Assembly (NCBI RefSeq): GCF_000499845.2
Contig: NC_023749.2
Span: forward strand, 12,675,625 to 12,739,624
Reading direction: 5' to 3'
Origin: Phaseolus vulgaris
Lineage: Eukaryota > Streptophyta > Magnoliopsida > Fabales > Fabaceae
DNA length: 64,000 nucleotides
The position numbers and the translations under genes are program-made. Under the pieces are notes generated by a model, which was given only the letters and a program-made list of their open reading frames with translations, was not told the DNA's origin and ran no database searches. This document shows positions 47,070 to 59,080 of this stretch, one piece after another (position 1 is the stretch's first letter; each line of letters starts with the position of its first letter).

Positions 47070-49571
47070 TTAATATTAATATTATTTTTCTTAACATTAA
47101 TATTATTATTATTACTTGCGGGCACAGAGAGCGCTTGTGTATCCGCATTTTTTATTTTTTATCATTTATATATATGTTTAATATTAAAATTCGAATAAAT
47201 AATGTTATTATTATCACACTTATATTAACAATATAAATTTATAGTATATTGTAAATAAAAAATATCATTATCATCATCATTATGTAAAATCATTGTTCCT
47301 CTCTCCAGTTTTCTCTTTTTTCCTCATTTTTTTTTATAATATATTAGTTTTTCAAAAAATGTGGAAAGTATGGTAAAAAAAATAATGTGGAAAGTAGGTA
47401 CGCGGGAAGTAAAGAGAAAAAAATTGGGAAGTAGGATAAGTGGTTTATGTGTAGTGAAGAATCATAAAAACTGTTTCTTAAATAAATTTTAAAACTGCTA
47501 CAATAGTGGAAAATAATTAAGAATAAATATAATGCACCTCTCAAATAGTTCTTTCAAATTTAATATTAACTATTTTTTTAGTTTTAAATTTAAGTAATTA
47601 TAAAATGACAAAATAATCAAAATAAAATAATAAAATAAATTATTGATATAAAGATAAAATAGAAAAATAAATTTATAAAAAAAAACAATTGTAATGAAGA
47701 ATTTCATATATATATATATATAGGTATAGAGTAGAGATAACTAAAATAAATTAATAAAATAAAATATTTATTGCTATATAACTAAATAATTTATTTTTTA
47801 AATAAGGTTATATAATATTTTAATACCATTTTTTAATAAAATTACAGTAAAAAAAATTAAGTTAATTACTAATAAGATAAACGATATTTATATATTAATT
47901 TCAAGGAGAAACATAAGATGTTAAAATATAAATAACACTAAAATTAAATATACTGAATAATAAATTGTTACAAATTGAGAGTGTTTAATTTTATAATAGT
48001 TTATTTAAAATTATATTAAAATTGTAAAACTAATAACTAATGTTAGGATTTTTTTTTTCTTTTCTTATATATTTTCCATCTTTCATTGTTAAGATTTTGA
48101 ATGTTTATACCACATTAATATTTTAAAATTTTTTAAAAAATAATGTAAAATAAATTAATTATGATTAGTTATATAATTTTTCTTTAAATTAATATATATG
48201 TCACAATTGTTATCACTCAAATTTTTTTCACATTTTGCAATCATAAATACACTCTTTAATAACTGTATAAATATTAGTCTTTGCCTAACTAAAGACATTT
48301 TAAAAATTATAAAAATTAAATATTTATATTTACTTTTAATTAGACAATTTAAAAATTGTAAATAATTTTTTTAAATAATATTATATAACTTTTTAATACT
48401 ATTTTTTGATAAAAGTAATTAAAGTAAAGAAAAGTAAGTTAATAAATAATAAGATAAACATATAAGGGTATATATTAATTTCAAATAAATTTCATATTTA
48501 TTAAAAATATTAATTTATTTGTAAAGGAACTTATGTGATATTTCTTTATTATAAAATTTAAGAAAAAAAAATATTCAAAATATGAAATTGATAAATTTTA
48601 AATGCAAATGATAATATTATAAAATATTTTTTTTAACTGATTTCAAAAGAGTGATATTGTCTTTAAATATGTGATACCCGAGTGTTATGTTATCAAATAA
48701 TGTAGATACAAAAATATTGTCAAATATCAAATATTATAGAATGTAGATACATATAAATTTATGAAAAAAAATTAAAAATATGGATATATAGACGCTCTCA
48801 CACTTGTGTTTTCACTAATTTTATAATAATTATGTTAAAGATCATATTGAAAATTTAAAATTATTAATAAATCAGTTTGATTTAAAAAAAAAATCAAATC
48901 AAATATAAAAATCAATTATTTAAGTTAGTTTTATTTTAATTCAAATAAAATTTATTCAAATAAAATTAAATAATATGTAAAACTGTTAATAAAATCAGTT
49001 CGATTTAGAAAAAAAAATTGAAATCAAATATAAAAATTGATTATTCAATTTATTTTTATTTTAATTAAATATAAAATTTAATTTAATTAATAATATTTTA
49101 AAATTCAGTTTCACAACAAACATTGGATGGACATTAATAATTAAGATGAAGCGGTGATTCAATTTATTTTTGTTTTACCTATTTATTTATTCTATATTTT
49201 ACTGATTCAGGCATTAGTATATATGAGAAAAAAAAAAGCTCCATTAGTGTTTTTATTTTAATTATTAGTATATGTTGGTTCCTGTTATTAATAGGATTTA
49301 GAAAAAACATGACTTTAGTCCCTATACAACTTGACGCTTTAAAACATTAATTTAGTCCCTCATTTTATAATATAAAATATTAAAAAATAACTAATCATAA
49401 TTAACCACTTAAGAAAATTTTAAATAATTAATCTTTATAAAGATATGTCTTTAATGTTATAATAAAGATAATTTCTCTTAGCGAGTAATATTTTATTTTT
49501 CCATTTTTCACTAGAATTAAGTTGCAAATGAATCATTCATCATTAAATCTATCTCACACAAAGACTAAAAG
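46951..49571. other. AT-rich intergenic DNA
   Basis: Contains an uninterrupted (TTA)n run at 47031-47068. No gene or terminal repeat structure is seen. Confidence 0.5.
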
Positions 49572-49599
49572 AAGCACTACAAGAAAAAGTATTTTTAGA

Positions 49600-49980
49600 A
49601 ACTAAATTTTTGGTTTCTAAAATGATAAAATTAGTCACTAACTTAATTAGAAACTAATTTAGAAACTAATAGTCTTAAGTGGCTAAAATCATGGTCGCTA
49701 ATTTTAGATACCAATTTAGATTCTAATTTAAAAACCAATTTAGTGACCATTAAATAAAATCCAATTTAGTGACCAAATATGTAGAAACTAATTTAGTGAC
49801 CAAATATGTAGAAACTAATTTAGTGACCAAATATATAGAAACTAATTTAGTGACCAATTATATAAAAACCAAATTAACAACCAATTTTATTTAAACCAAT
49901 TTAGTGACCAAAATATATAGAAACTCATTTAGTGACCAAATATATAAATACCAAAAAATGGTCACTATATTGGTCTCTAA
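49600..49980. repeat. Left subterminal repeats of the CACTA element
   Basis: AATTTAGTGACCAAATAT and TAGAAACTAATTTAG recur at least seven times between 49735 and 49960 in direct orientation, with inverted forms (TGGTCACTATATTGG) at 49965. In En/Spm such repeats bind TnpA. Confidence 0.85.
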
Positions 49981-50272
49981 ATAATATAATTTATTATAAA
50001 ATATTATTTTATTATTTTTATTATTATTTATTTATTTATTTATCAAGTATAAAAATCAATACATTTGATGTATCAAGTATTAAAATTTACACAGCTGCAC
50101 CTACTATCATACTCACTCTTACTTTATCTACCCTCTACCAACTATAGTTTTAGTTCCTAGTAGTGAAGCAAAAAAGATTGGCATAGTTGGGAAAAAACTG
50201 CATAAAAAAAAAGAATAAAAGGACTTTAAAACTCATGATAGTGACACATATTATAATCCTGCAGCAACAACT

Positions 50273-50338
50273 ATGCTGTCATTGAAAATGATTCAAACAA
50301 CAGTTATGCTGTCATTGAAAATGATTCAAACAAGCTCA
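50273..50338. repeat. 33-bp tandem duplication
   Basis: ATGCTGTCATTGAAAATGAT starts at 50273 and again at 50306. It lies downstream of the TnpA-like frame within the CACTA element. Confidence 0.85.
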
Positions 50339-50637
50339 TTAATTTTATGCAATGTAGAAGCTAAGAGTTGCTGCCAATCATTACAAATTATTCAAATAAG
50401 GCGCTTGAAAAGTAAAAAGCTTAATCTATCGTTTTTTTGTGTGAACTTTATTCCATGAAGAGCCTCTATATAATCATCTACCTGTAAAAAAATATAAAAT
50501 TAAATTTATTAGCAAGATTGAAATTTAAAAATATATATAGAATAGTGTAACAAATTACATTGATAAGGACTGAGTGGTTGACTGGGTGCTTGTGTTTCAT
50601 CCTCATCTTGAGTTTCCTCAAAACTTGGTGGCATTGA

Positions 50638-50997
50638 TTAACGATTAATGTTATCCATCCATTGTCGAATCATTGCATTGTTTTTCTCAAAAAGTTGCTC
50701 AATATTTAAAATTTTGATTTGAAGCTCATCTCTTTCTTTCTTAACTAATTCCATATATCTTTTAAGTTCATCAAGCTCTTGACTTTGTATCCACCCATTT
50801 GAGGAGAGCCAAGGTAGTAAGACCTACCTCCAATAACAGTAGATTCCATTCCAAGACCATATATCCTCCCATTCTTGGTTCCAACTACATCACACCAGAC
50901 ATCTAACTCATTTGGGGGGGGGGGGGGAATTCCTTGTACAGATGCACTTTGTGTTAATTCTTCAAATTTACGTGTAAATTCTGCCTGTTAACATCAA
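50638..50997 (-). pseudogene. TnpA-like (Transposase_24) C-terminal part
   Basis: On the - strand, from about 50997: QAEFTRKFEELTQSASVQ, then a proline run coded by a G14/C14 homopolymer (50914-50927), then NELDVWCDVVGTKNGRIYGLG, the signature of the plant Ptta/En/Spm family. After one more frame change a coiled coil (QELDELKRYMELVKKERD, ILNIEQLFEKN) ends at TAA 50638-50640. An acceptor-like TGTTAACAG precedes it. TnpA binds subterminal repeats and assists transposition. The upstream exons were not located. Confidence 0.7.
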
Positions 50998-51077
50998 TAA
51001 AATATTGATCAAGAAAACAAACATATATTACTCTGTATGATGTGGAATATACAAATCTGTATGATGTAGAAAATCCT

Positions 51078-51926
51078 TCAATGACTGATCAATTTGATAT
51101 GAATATGCAAAATGTGTATGATGTAAAAAATCCTTCTATGATTGATCATTCTGATACTATTTTGTTGATGAACTCAGAAGAAAAAAAAAATCAGGACCAA
51201 ATCCAAGTCATTCAGCAAGCTGTAGCAGCAAAAGAAATTCAGTTTGTGAAATTGCAGCAGGCAATGTAAGAAAAAGCAAAAAAAAGACTTGTCAAGAATC
51301 TGCCAAGAAAGAGGACAAGTAATTGTTCATAGAACCTAATTGTTTATAATTCCAAGCATGTTTCAAAATGTGTTTCTTTATTATCATTCTTTTCATATAT
51401 ATATATAGTTCTCATAAGTCCTAGTACAAGGAGATTATGCATTTAGAGTTCGAGAGAGAGAAAATAATAAAAATTAGAAAATGAACTGACGCAGCTCATG
51501 GACAAATACACTTCCAACCAGTCACAAGAGAACCATTTATCTTAAATGAATGGCTGCTAAGTAACATTATTAATGAATACCAATACAGAAAAGTGTCTAA
51601 AGCCAGAATCATTCACATATTTTCTAACCTTTCAATGACTGATCAATTTGATATGAATATGCAAAATGTGTATGATATAAAAAATCTTTCTATGACTGAT
51701 CATTTTGATACTATTTTGTAGATGAACTCAAAAGACAAAAAATTCCAGGACCAAATCCAAGTCATTCAGCAAGCTCTAGCAGCAAAAGAAATTCAGTTTG
51801 TGAAATTGCAGCAGGCAATGCAAGATAAAGCAAAAAAGACTTGTCAAGAATCTGCCAAGAAAGAGGACAAGTAATTGTTCATAGAGCCTAATTGTTTATA
51901 ATTCCAAGCACGTTTCAAAATGTGTT
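51078..51926 (+). repeat. Direct duplication of an unknown coding-like segment in CACTA
   Basis: A segment of about 295 bp at 51078-51372 recurs at 51632-51926 (offset 554) with few differences. Both are coding-like on the + strand, opposite to the transposase: repeated YDVKNPSMTDHFDT-type units, then QDQIQVIQQA and AAKEIQFVKLQQAM (a short coiled coil), ending in KKEDK and a stop. Copy 1 has a frameshifted end and copy 2 a TAG near 51719. The second copy overlaps the last codons of the transposase gene. Origin unknown: a captured host segment or an element-specific ORF. Confidence 0.75.
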
Positions 51927-54900
51927 TCGTCATCTATTTCCTCGTACTCGTCTTCATCCACCAAATGACCAAGTAGCTCCTCATTTGTTGTGATATTAAC
52001 GTTAGTTGTTGACTCTTGATAAGCAACCTCTAATGTATATCGATCATCAACTGTACATCTTGGTTTGGTTTTAATAGCCACCCACCAATCAACCTTTTCT
52101 TTTATTTTTTCTGGATAAGGTACATAATATACTTGAATTGCATTTGTTGCAAATATGAAAGGATCAAAATTTGAATATCTTCTTTGACAATGAACCTCCA
52201 CAATGTCATATTGGGGTTGAACTTTTATACCATGATTAATGGTATTATCAAACCACTCACAGTTAAATACCACTAATTGTTTGGTTGGTTCTCCTGAGTA
52301 TTCTATTTGCATAATCTCTTTGATAATACCATAATAGTATTTTTCATTATCATCCTTCACACAAACTCCACAGTTGATTATTTTCTTACCAATACTCCAT
52401 TCTTTCGTGTGAAACTTGAAACCATTGACAAAGTATATGGGCCAAGTATGAACCCTTTTTTGAGGGCCCAATGCCAAGTGATGCAAATGTTGATTTTGTA
52501 CTAAGTTATTTCTATCATGAACCTATAAATAACAATCCCAAAATCATTATTTTTCATAATTAATAAAACTATTCAGAAGAAAAGTGTATAATACTTACAT
52601 ATGTTTGAAACCAAAATGGAAATTCAGATGCAATTCTCCCATCAATATCAATTCTACTTATATTTGGAATAGATGCTTCCAAATATTGCACAAAGTGTCT
52701 TTCATTGTATACATTCTTATATACATTAAAACTATTAACAAAATAAATAAATGAGATATAAAATTAAAATACTTACTCAATATATGGCTGAACTTCCTCA
52801 CAATTAAGCAGGACATGCAAATGCAAAGTAGCTAACTCTTTCTCATTCAAATAATGACTTTTACAAGTTCCTGCTAGACGACCAACATGATTGAAAACTG
52901 ATAAAGTTTTTTGGCTCGTGTCATTTTGACCTCCAAAATCATTTTGACCAACTTTAGTTCGCATTGATTGAACATGTGACTCAAAATAATATGAACAAAA
53001 ATGAGAAGTCTCCAAGCTTAAGTATGCCTCACAAATAGATCCCTCTACATGGGATTTGTTTTTAACCATTCGTTTCAACTTATTCAAGTACCTATACAAA
53101 ATCATAATGTTAACTACTAAACTCATAACTAACATATAAAATTGTCTGCATTAAATGAAGTAAACAATTACCTCTCAAATGGATACATCCAGCGGTATTG
53201 AACAGGACCTCCCACTCTAGTTTCATAAGGTAGATGAATAGGCAGATGCTCCATGGAATTGAAAAATTCAGGAGGAAATATTTGTTCCAACTTACAGGTC
53301 GTAATGATGATGTTTTTTTTCCATTAATAACAAATCATCCACTCTCAAAATTGTTGAGCACAAATCCTTAAAAAACTTACTTAATTTAGCTATAGGATTC
53401 CACACCTGATGGGGAAGTGCACGAAAAGCAATAGGTAATAACATCTCCATTAACACATGGCAATCGTGAATTTTCATTCCAAACAACTTCCTCTGATTTA
53501 GGTTTACACATCTACGCAAATTTGAGGCATACCCATCTGACATTTTCATCTCACTAATCCATTTGTAAACAATATTTTTTTGTTCATTGGACAAAACAAA
53601 CTTTTCTTTAGGCTTTAAGACTTTTCCACTAGGTTGAACTTGTAGTTCTAGTTCTCTTCTCTTACAATATTCCTTCAAGTCCATTCTCGCCTTAACATTA
53701 TCTTTGGTCTTATTTTTTATATCCATCACCGTGTTGAAGACATTATCAAAGACATTTTTCTCTACATGCATTACATCAAGATTATGTCTTATCAAATTGG
53801 TTTTCCAATAAGGCAACTCCCAAAAGATGCTTTGTTTTGTCCAATTATGAGACCCACCATGTTCATCACAAATACAAGGACTAACTTCAGTTGTTTTTGG
53901 GAAAAAACAAACTTGTTCCCACAATTCATTCACAGTAAAAAAATTTGGAGGTTGAGACTTTTCGATTCGATTTTTATAAAATGCATCCTTATTTCTTCTA
54001 AATGAATGGTCCATAAGCAAAAATTGACGATGAGAATCAAACCAAGAAATTTTCCCACCTCTTTTCAATCTAAAAGCCTTTGATTGGTTCATATAGTATG
54101 GACATGCTAATCTCCCTGATGTACTCTAACCCGACAACATTCCATATGCAGGAAAATCATTAATAGTCCACATTAATGTAGCTTTCATCATAAAATTTTG
54201 TTTTCTTGAAATATCATATATCAACACTCCATTCCATAATTGTTTTAACTCATCAATCAATGGTTGCAAATACACATCAATTTTACCCTTTAGACTATGT
54301 GGCCTAAGGATAATTAATGTCAAAAACATAAAAGGAGTAGTCATGCATAATTCTGGAGGAAGATTGTAAGGAGTGATAATTACCGGCCAACAAGAATAAG
54401 GTGGAGTCGAATTATTAAAAGGTAAAAAACCATCAGAACATAAAGCTAACCTTACATTTCTTGGTTCAAATGCAAATTCAGGATACATTTTATCAAAATG
54501 TTTCCAAGCTTCACCATCGGATGGATGACACAACACGCCAGGTTCTCGTCTATTTTCATGATGCCACTTCATATGTGGAGCAGAACTCATGGAGGCATAT
54601 AATCTCTTAACCCTAGGAATGAGAGGTAAATAATGCATTCTTTTAACAGGAACCTCTTTGTATTTATCTCTACCAACACCTCGTATATGAAAACGTGGTT
54701 TGTGACAAAATCTACATTCTTTTAACTTCATTTCTTCATCAGTGTAAAATAACATACAACCATCAACACAACAATAAATTTTTTTTACAGTTAAGCCAAG
54801 TTTTGAGACTAGTTTTTTGGTCCTATAGAAATCTTTAGGAATAAGATTACCAATAGGATGTGTCTCTTTCATAAGGGCTAATGTTTGATCACAAGATCTT

Positions 54901-55425
54901 TGAGACATGTTCCCCTCTGATTTAATTGTCAAAAATCTAACAACAAAAGATAATTCAGTGTGATTATTACATCCGGGCCATAATGGTTTTTGGGCTGCAT
55001 CTAATAGTTCATAAAACTTTTGGGCTTCTATGTTTGGAGTCTCATTCATAATTAGAGTGTCATCCATTTCTTGATCATGATCTATTTCATACTCTAGACC
55101 AACAACATCATAAACCATGCTCTCAAATCTATTGAGGTGTCCTTCCTCTGTACTGAAAATCTCAGGACTGGTATCTATCCATATGTTTGGGTCACTCTCT
55201 CCATGACATGTCCAATACCAATATTCAGGAATGAATCCTTTCTTATAAAGATGAACTTTAACTTCTTCAAAATAGATGAACTTTAGATTTTTGCACTTAG
55301 AACAAGGACACCTTATTTTTCCATTTGACAATTGTTTCTTCACATGCATAGGACACAAATTCATCTACTCCTTTTAAAAATGCATCTTTATATCCACTTC
55401 TATCAGACATAAATCTATCATACAT
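51896..55425 (-). pseudogene. CACTA transposase, Tnp2/TnpD type
   Basis: Likely start ATG 55425 (MYDRFMSDRSGYKD). Exons: 55425-53172, 53091-52777, 52731-52599 and 52522-51896. Introns 53171-53092 and 52598-52523 have GT-AG ends; the 45-bp one at 52776-52732 is unusually short. Order: transposase-associated zinc domain (CPCSKCKN), Tnp2 domain (CCVDGCMLFY, RMHYLPLIPRVKRLYAS, NVRLALCSDGFLPF, HNLDVMHVEKNVFDNVFNTV), DUF4218-like (PPEFFNSMEHLPIHLPYE, EGSICEAYL, CSYYFE) and DUF4216-like (WPIYFVNGFKFHTKEW, VVFNCEWFD). About 1100 residues, normal for the family. Defects: a frame change near 55320, TAG at 54124-54126 where Trp is usual, and one extra base in the T8 run at 53313-53320. The enzyme cuts CACTA ends and pastes them elsewhere. 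Confidence 0.9.
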
Positions 55426-56339
55426 CCAACTTCGATTTTGTCTGTCGTATAACACAATGCATCATTCAACTATAAAAGAAAGTCTTATAATCTGTCATTG
55501 TTTAATTTATTTGAGAACAATAAAATATTCCCTAAACTATGAACATACAATGACTAAAATAAAAAATTTCTAACCTTTTTTCGCTTGAAGAAAACTTGCA
55601 GCCCCAGAGGTGTGCCTCGGACTAAAAGAAAAAGATGTCTATCATCAAGGTAGAAAAAACCTTGTACTAATGTAGAAAAAAAAATAATACTAAGGAAAAA
55701 CTTGTATTGATTCTATGATGTCTATCATCAAGGTAGTTCTCAAACAAAACAAAGCTCATAGTAGCAGCTGTTGACAGAAAACTGCCTCGCTTATAATTTG
55801 CTAGAACAAGACAACATAGATGTATCTAGGAAAATTTTCTCAAAAAGCTTATGTGAAACTTAAAGGGAGGTATAAAACAGTAACAATAATACATCAAAAC
55901 CAATTGACCACCAAAAACAGAATTTAGAAAAACTAATCATTGAAGGGCATGCAAATTGAAGTATAAGAAATTAATTATTAAAACATGTGGATTCATGTTG
56001 AATTGCATCATCTGTGTTAAAACTTAAAAAAATACAAAGATAATACTATGATTGGAATTTAATAAAATTAATTCTTTTTAATAACAAGGAACAGGATAAA
56101 ATATATACATGATTGTCTTAAAATGATTGGGTTGTGAATAACTTAAGCTGCTTAAGGGCTAGTTAACTATATTGACTCATACGAAAATAGTACCGTGAGT
56201 ATAGAGATTTACCAAAAACTCATAGGAAACAAACAAAGTACTTCACATTGAAAATAAAATATTCAAAATCAAATATGATATCTCCTTAAAATTAAAAAAT
56301 ACAGAGCGAGAATGGAGCACGAATTGAAACTTACAATAG
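55426..56339. other. Upstream part of the CACTA transposase unit
   Basis: AT-rich, between the first recognised transposase codon and the GC-rich leader. An acceptor-like ACGACAG lies at about 55442, so this is probably an intron in the 5' part of the transcript. No coding exon was recognised in it. Confidence 0.45.
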
Positions 56340-56520
56340 AGCAAGAATAGAGCCTCCTTCTGAGCAGAGAAGCGTCGTTTTCGCAGAGCGTGTTACTGTC
56401 GCAGGGTGTGCTTCCGTTGCGCGTTCCCGTCGTAGGGTTGTTGTCATGCGTTCCCGTCGCGTCGCAGGGTTGTCGTCACGTGTTCTGGTCGGGAACGTTG
56501 CCGTCGCAGGGTACAATTCG
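56340..56520 (-). promoter_or_regulatory. GC-rich leader/control region of the CACTA element
   Basis: About 180 bp dense in CpG within otherwise very AT-rich sequence, with repeats of CGTTCCCGTCG and CGCAGGGTTGTCGTC. It lies near the promoter end, upstream of the transposase. In maize Spm a GC-rich downstream control region just inside the transcript governs silencing by methylation; the position and composition agree, the function is inferred. Confidence 0.5.
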
Positions 56521-56879
56521 GATTGCAGAATATGTTACTGTTAGATGAGAGTTAGAGATGAATGGAAAATGTAGAAATAAAGAGAAAGAAAGAGTTTGAA
56601 ATTCAAACCCTACAACCCTGCAACCTATTCTCTCAAATTTTAAAAAAATTAAATTAAATTAATAATTAATTTTATAAAATTTAATTTAAATATTAATTTA
56701 ATTTTATATTTAAATAAAATTAAAATATTATTTTAAATGTAATTTCTAAATTGATATTAATTATTTTAATATTAAACTAAAATTAATAAATTAGTAAATT
56801 TATTCATATCAATTTAAAATATTTTATAAATTAAGAATTAATAATTAATTTTATAAAATTTAATTAGTTCAAAATTAGT

Positions 56880-57225
56880 ATTTAAATTTAAATAATAGTG
56901 ACTAAAAATTTAAGTATCTAATTATATGATTACTTTTATTATTTTTAGAGGCCAAAAATTAGTTTCTAAAATAGATTAAAAGGGACTAAAATAATGGTTT
57001 CCATTTACATTTTAGCAAGAGACTAAAAAATTGGTTTCTATAAAAAACTTTTTTTTATTTTTATTTTTAACTATAAAAAATATAGTATCTAATTATATTA
57101 TAACTTTTATTAATAATAGATACCATTTTAGTAACCAATAATTTTTAGTTTATAAAATGGTATCTAAATTAGTTACTATAGAAACTATTTATTTTTGGTT
57201 TCTAAATTAGTTGTCATTCAATCAT
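56880..57225. repeat. Right subterminal repeats of the CACTA element
   Basis: Repeated TTTTTAGTTTCTAAAATGGT / GATACCATTTTAGTAACC type motifs in both orientations up to the right terminal inverted repeat. The same motifs build the two MITEs. Confidence 0.8.
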
Positions 57226-57240
57226 TTTCTTGTAGTGAAG

Positions 57241-57990
57241 GGACAAAATTTTCTAAGTTGGTCTACCATTGCTTAAAATAAAAATGAAATATCTTAGGAA
57301 ATTGATATCGGTATAAAGTCCTTGACTTGGAAGAGATAATAGAATTGGAACTTTGATGCTCCATCATTGTTCACCATTTACCTTTAATTGCATAATTTCG
57401 CAAACCAGAATGAGATATGCTATGAATGGTCCTAAGCCACCAAGCAAGTACTTTACATTCCCCTTAAGCCAAAAGTTTAGTAAGATAAATGCAATGTATT
57501 AAGATAAATAAAAAATAAACACATGTCTCCAATCACAGTATCAGACAACAACATAGCATGATTATATATAGTTATTCTGCATCATGTATTTCTTTATTTG
57601 AGTGAATATTTAAAATATATAAATTTTTAACAAAATAATAATATGTAAAAGTAAAAGTGAATCTACTTTACACCATAAAATGGAAAGACCAATCTCGGTA
57701 ATATTGGTAGCATGTACATTTCCATTGTAAATGTTGTTGTGATTCTACAAACAACTTTTTCGCCCAAACATCTTCATCTCAATTTGGTCTATGTTTGGCT
57801 TCCATCACGAAACACTGGAATCAAGGTCTTTTCAAACACCGAAAAGCAAGTAACTACAATGATCGCACACCAAATTAGTTACAACAAAGAAATTCACCTC
57901 TCACGATATAAACAATATTAAAATTGCAGTTATAGAAGGAAGAAAAGTAGTCAAAGTGGAAGGAATGAATAGGGTGCAGACATGGTTTTG
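57241..57990. other. Intergenic DNA, no gene seen
   Basis: AT-rich flank of the CACTA element. No supported feature. Confidence 0.5.
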
Positions 57991-58800
57991 TGTTGAGAAG
58001 ATGATGAGAATCAAAAAGATGTTATCAATAGAAGAAAGGGACAAGGGCCAAAGGATTTAAAGTTCTTCTTATTAGTCTTTGCAAAAGATGAGGCCCAAGC
58101 CCAAAAGCCCAAGCCCAAGAAGGCCAAAGCCAAAGAGCCCAAGTCTATCCCATGAGGGGCAAGGCCAAGCTTTGAAATACTCTTGTATAGTTTTAGGAGG
58201 TGTGGTTATTAAATAAAGGAGTGTGAAAATGTAAAATAAAGTCACATTTCCCATGTGACTTAGGAGAGTGGTGTAGGTGTAGTTTTTGGGAGGTGTCATA
58301 GTAGAAAAAGGTCACACCTTCCATGTGACTTGTTTTTGGTGGGAATTTCAAATGAGTTTATTTGAAATTTCCCACCTATTTTTCAGCACCTCTAGACTAT
58401 AAATAAAGGTGCTTAGCTTGTAAAATTCAGATTGGAATTTTATAGTAGAGAGACTATACTCAAATTTGGAGAGAAATTGTGAGTCTTGAGTCTTCTTCCT
58501 CCTTTGCCTTATCTTGTGAGCAACGGTGAGCTTCAAGTGGCGGCACTCCATCACTTATCTTGGATCAAGGAATCAAGTGGCGTGAAGTGTTCTTCCAATT
58601 CTCAAAATCCAGCAAACTCCTTCTATAAGTGTTCTTCCTTCATGTTCTTTCAATTCCATTCGGTAGATTAGCTTTGCTTGTTGTTTCCTTTCATTTGTAC
58701 CGATTAGTTTTCTGTTTCCAGCATTGTTTCTTGTTTCTGTTCGATGCAGTTTCATTAATTTCCTTTTTCTGTTCGGTTTTTCATTATTTCCTACTTTATC
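57991..58800 (+). repeat. Gypsy-like LTR fragment
   Basis: Begins TGTTGAGAAG at 57991. It has a Pro/Lys-codon-like GCCCAA microrepeat at 58090-58140 and a TATA box, CTATAAATAAAG, at 58397, followed by pyrimidine-rich leader-like DNA. The layout fits an LTR in + orientation. No partner copy is in the window and the right edge is uncertain. Confidence 0.45.
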
Positions 58801-59080
58801 TTCTATCTCTTCTAGTTCTCCTACGGGGTGGTTGATAATACTCATTTATCCTAAGGCTTTCCTCCCCAAAAGAATCATGATCTTGAGAAATAGATGCATG
58901 AGAACGTATGATTTGATGGTTGATAATACCCTTTTCTTTAGTCATTTCCAACTCTTTGATTTGTACCTCATTTTCCAATTGTCTATATGAGAATGATTGA
59001 AAGTTCTTGGCTAATTGTTTTAAAAGAGATTTGATGGACTTTATATCACTTTCATTAGATTTAGAAGAGTGAGTTGACAT
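58796..59080 (-). pseudogene. Gypsy gag N-terminal fragment, reversed
   Basis: An ATG at 59080 opens 94 codons: MSTHSSKSNESDIKSIKSL, a coiled-coil-like middle, and YYQPPRRRTRRDRR at the end. This resembles the start of gag in legume gypsy elements, just before the conserved gag core, which is absent. It points away from the LTR at 57991, so the junction near 58800 joins two elements or an inversion. Confidence 0.5.

Larger units (their letters stand above)
49575..57237 (-). mobile_element. Full-length CACTA (En/Spm) transposon, 7.66 kb
   Basis: The left end reads CACTACAAGAAAAAG at 49575 and the right end, reversed, CACTACAAGAAAATG ending at 57237. The flanking triplets at 49572-49574 and 57238-57240 are both AAG, the 3-bp target duplication expected of this superfamily. 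Subterminal repeats lie inside both ends, and transposase genes occupy the - strand, so the promoter end is the right one. The transposase has a nonsense codon and frameshifts, so this copy is probably not active by itself, yet its structure is complete. Confidence 0.93.

Noticed and set aside
52307..52504. + strand frame in the transposase 3' exon
   Set aside because: Shadow of the DUF4216-like exon read on the - strand.
56331..56516. 61-codon Arg/Thr-rich - strand frame
   Set aside because: It is a by-product of the CpG-rich repeated leader of the CACTA element.
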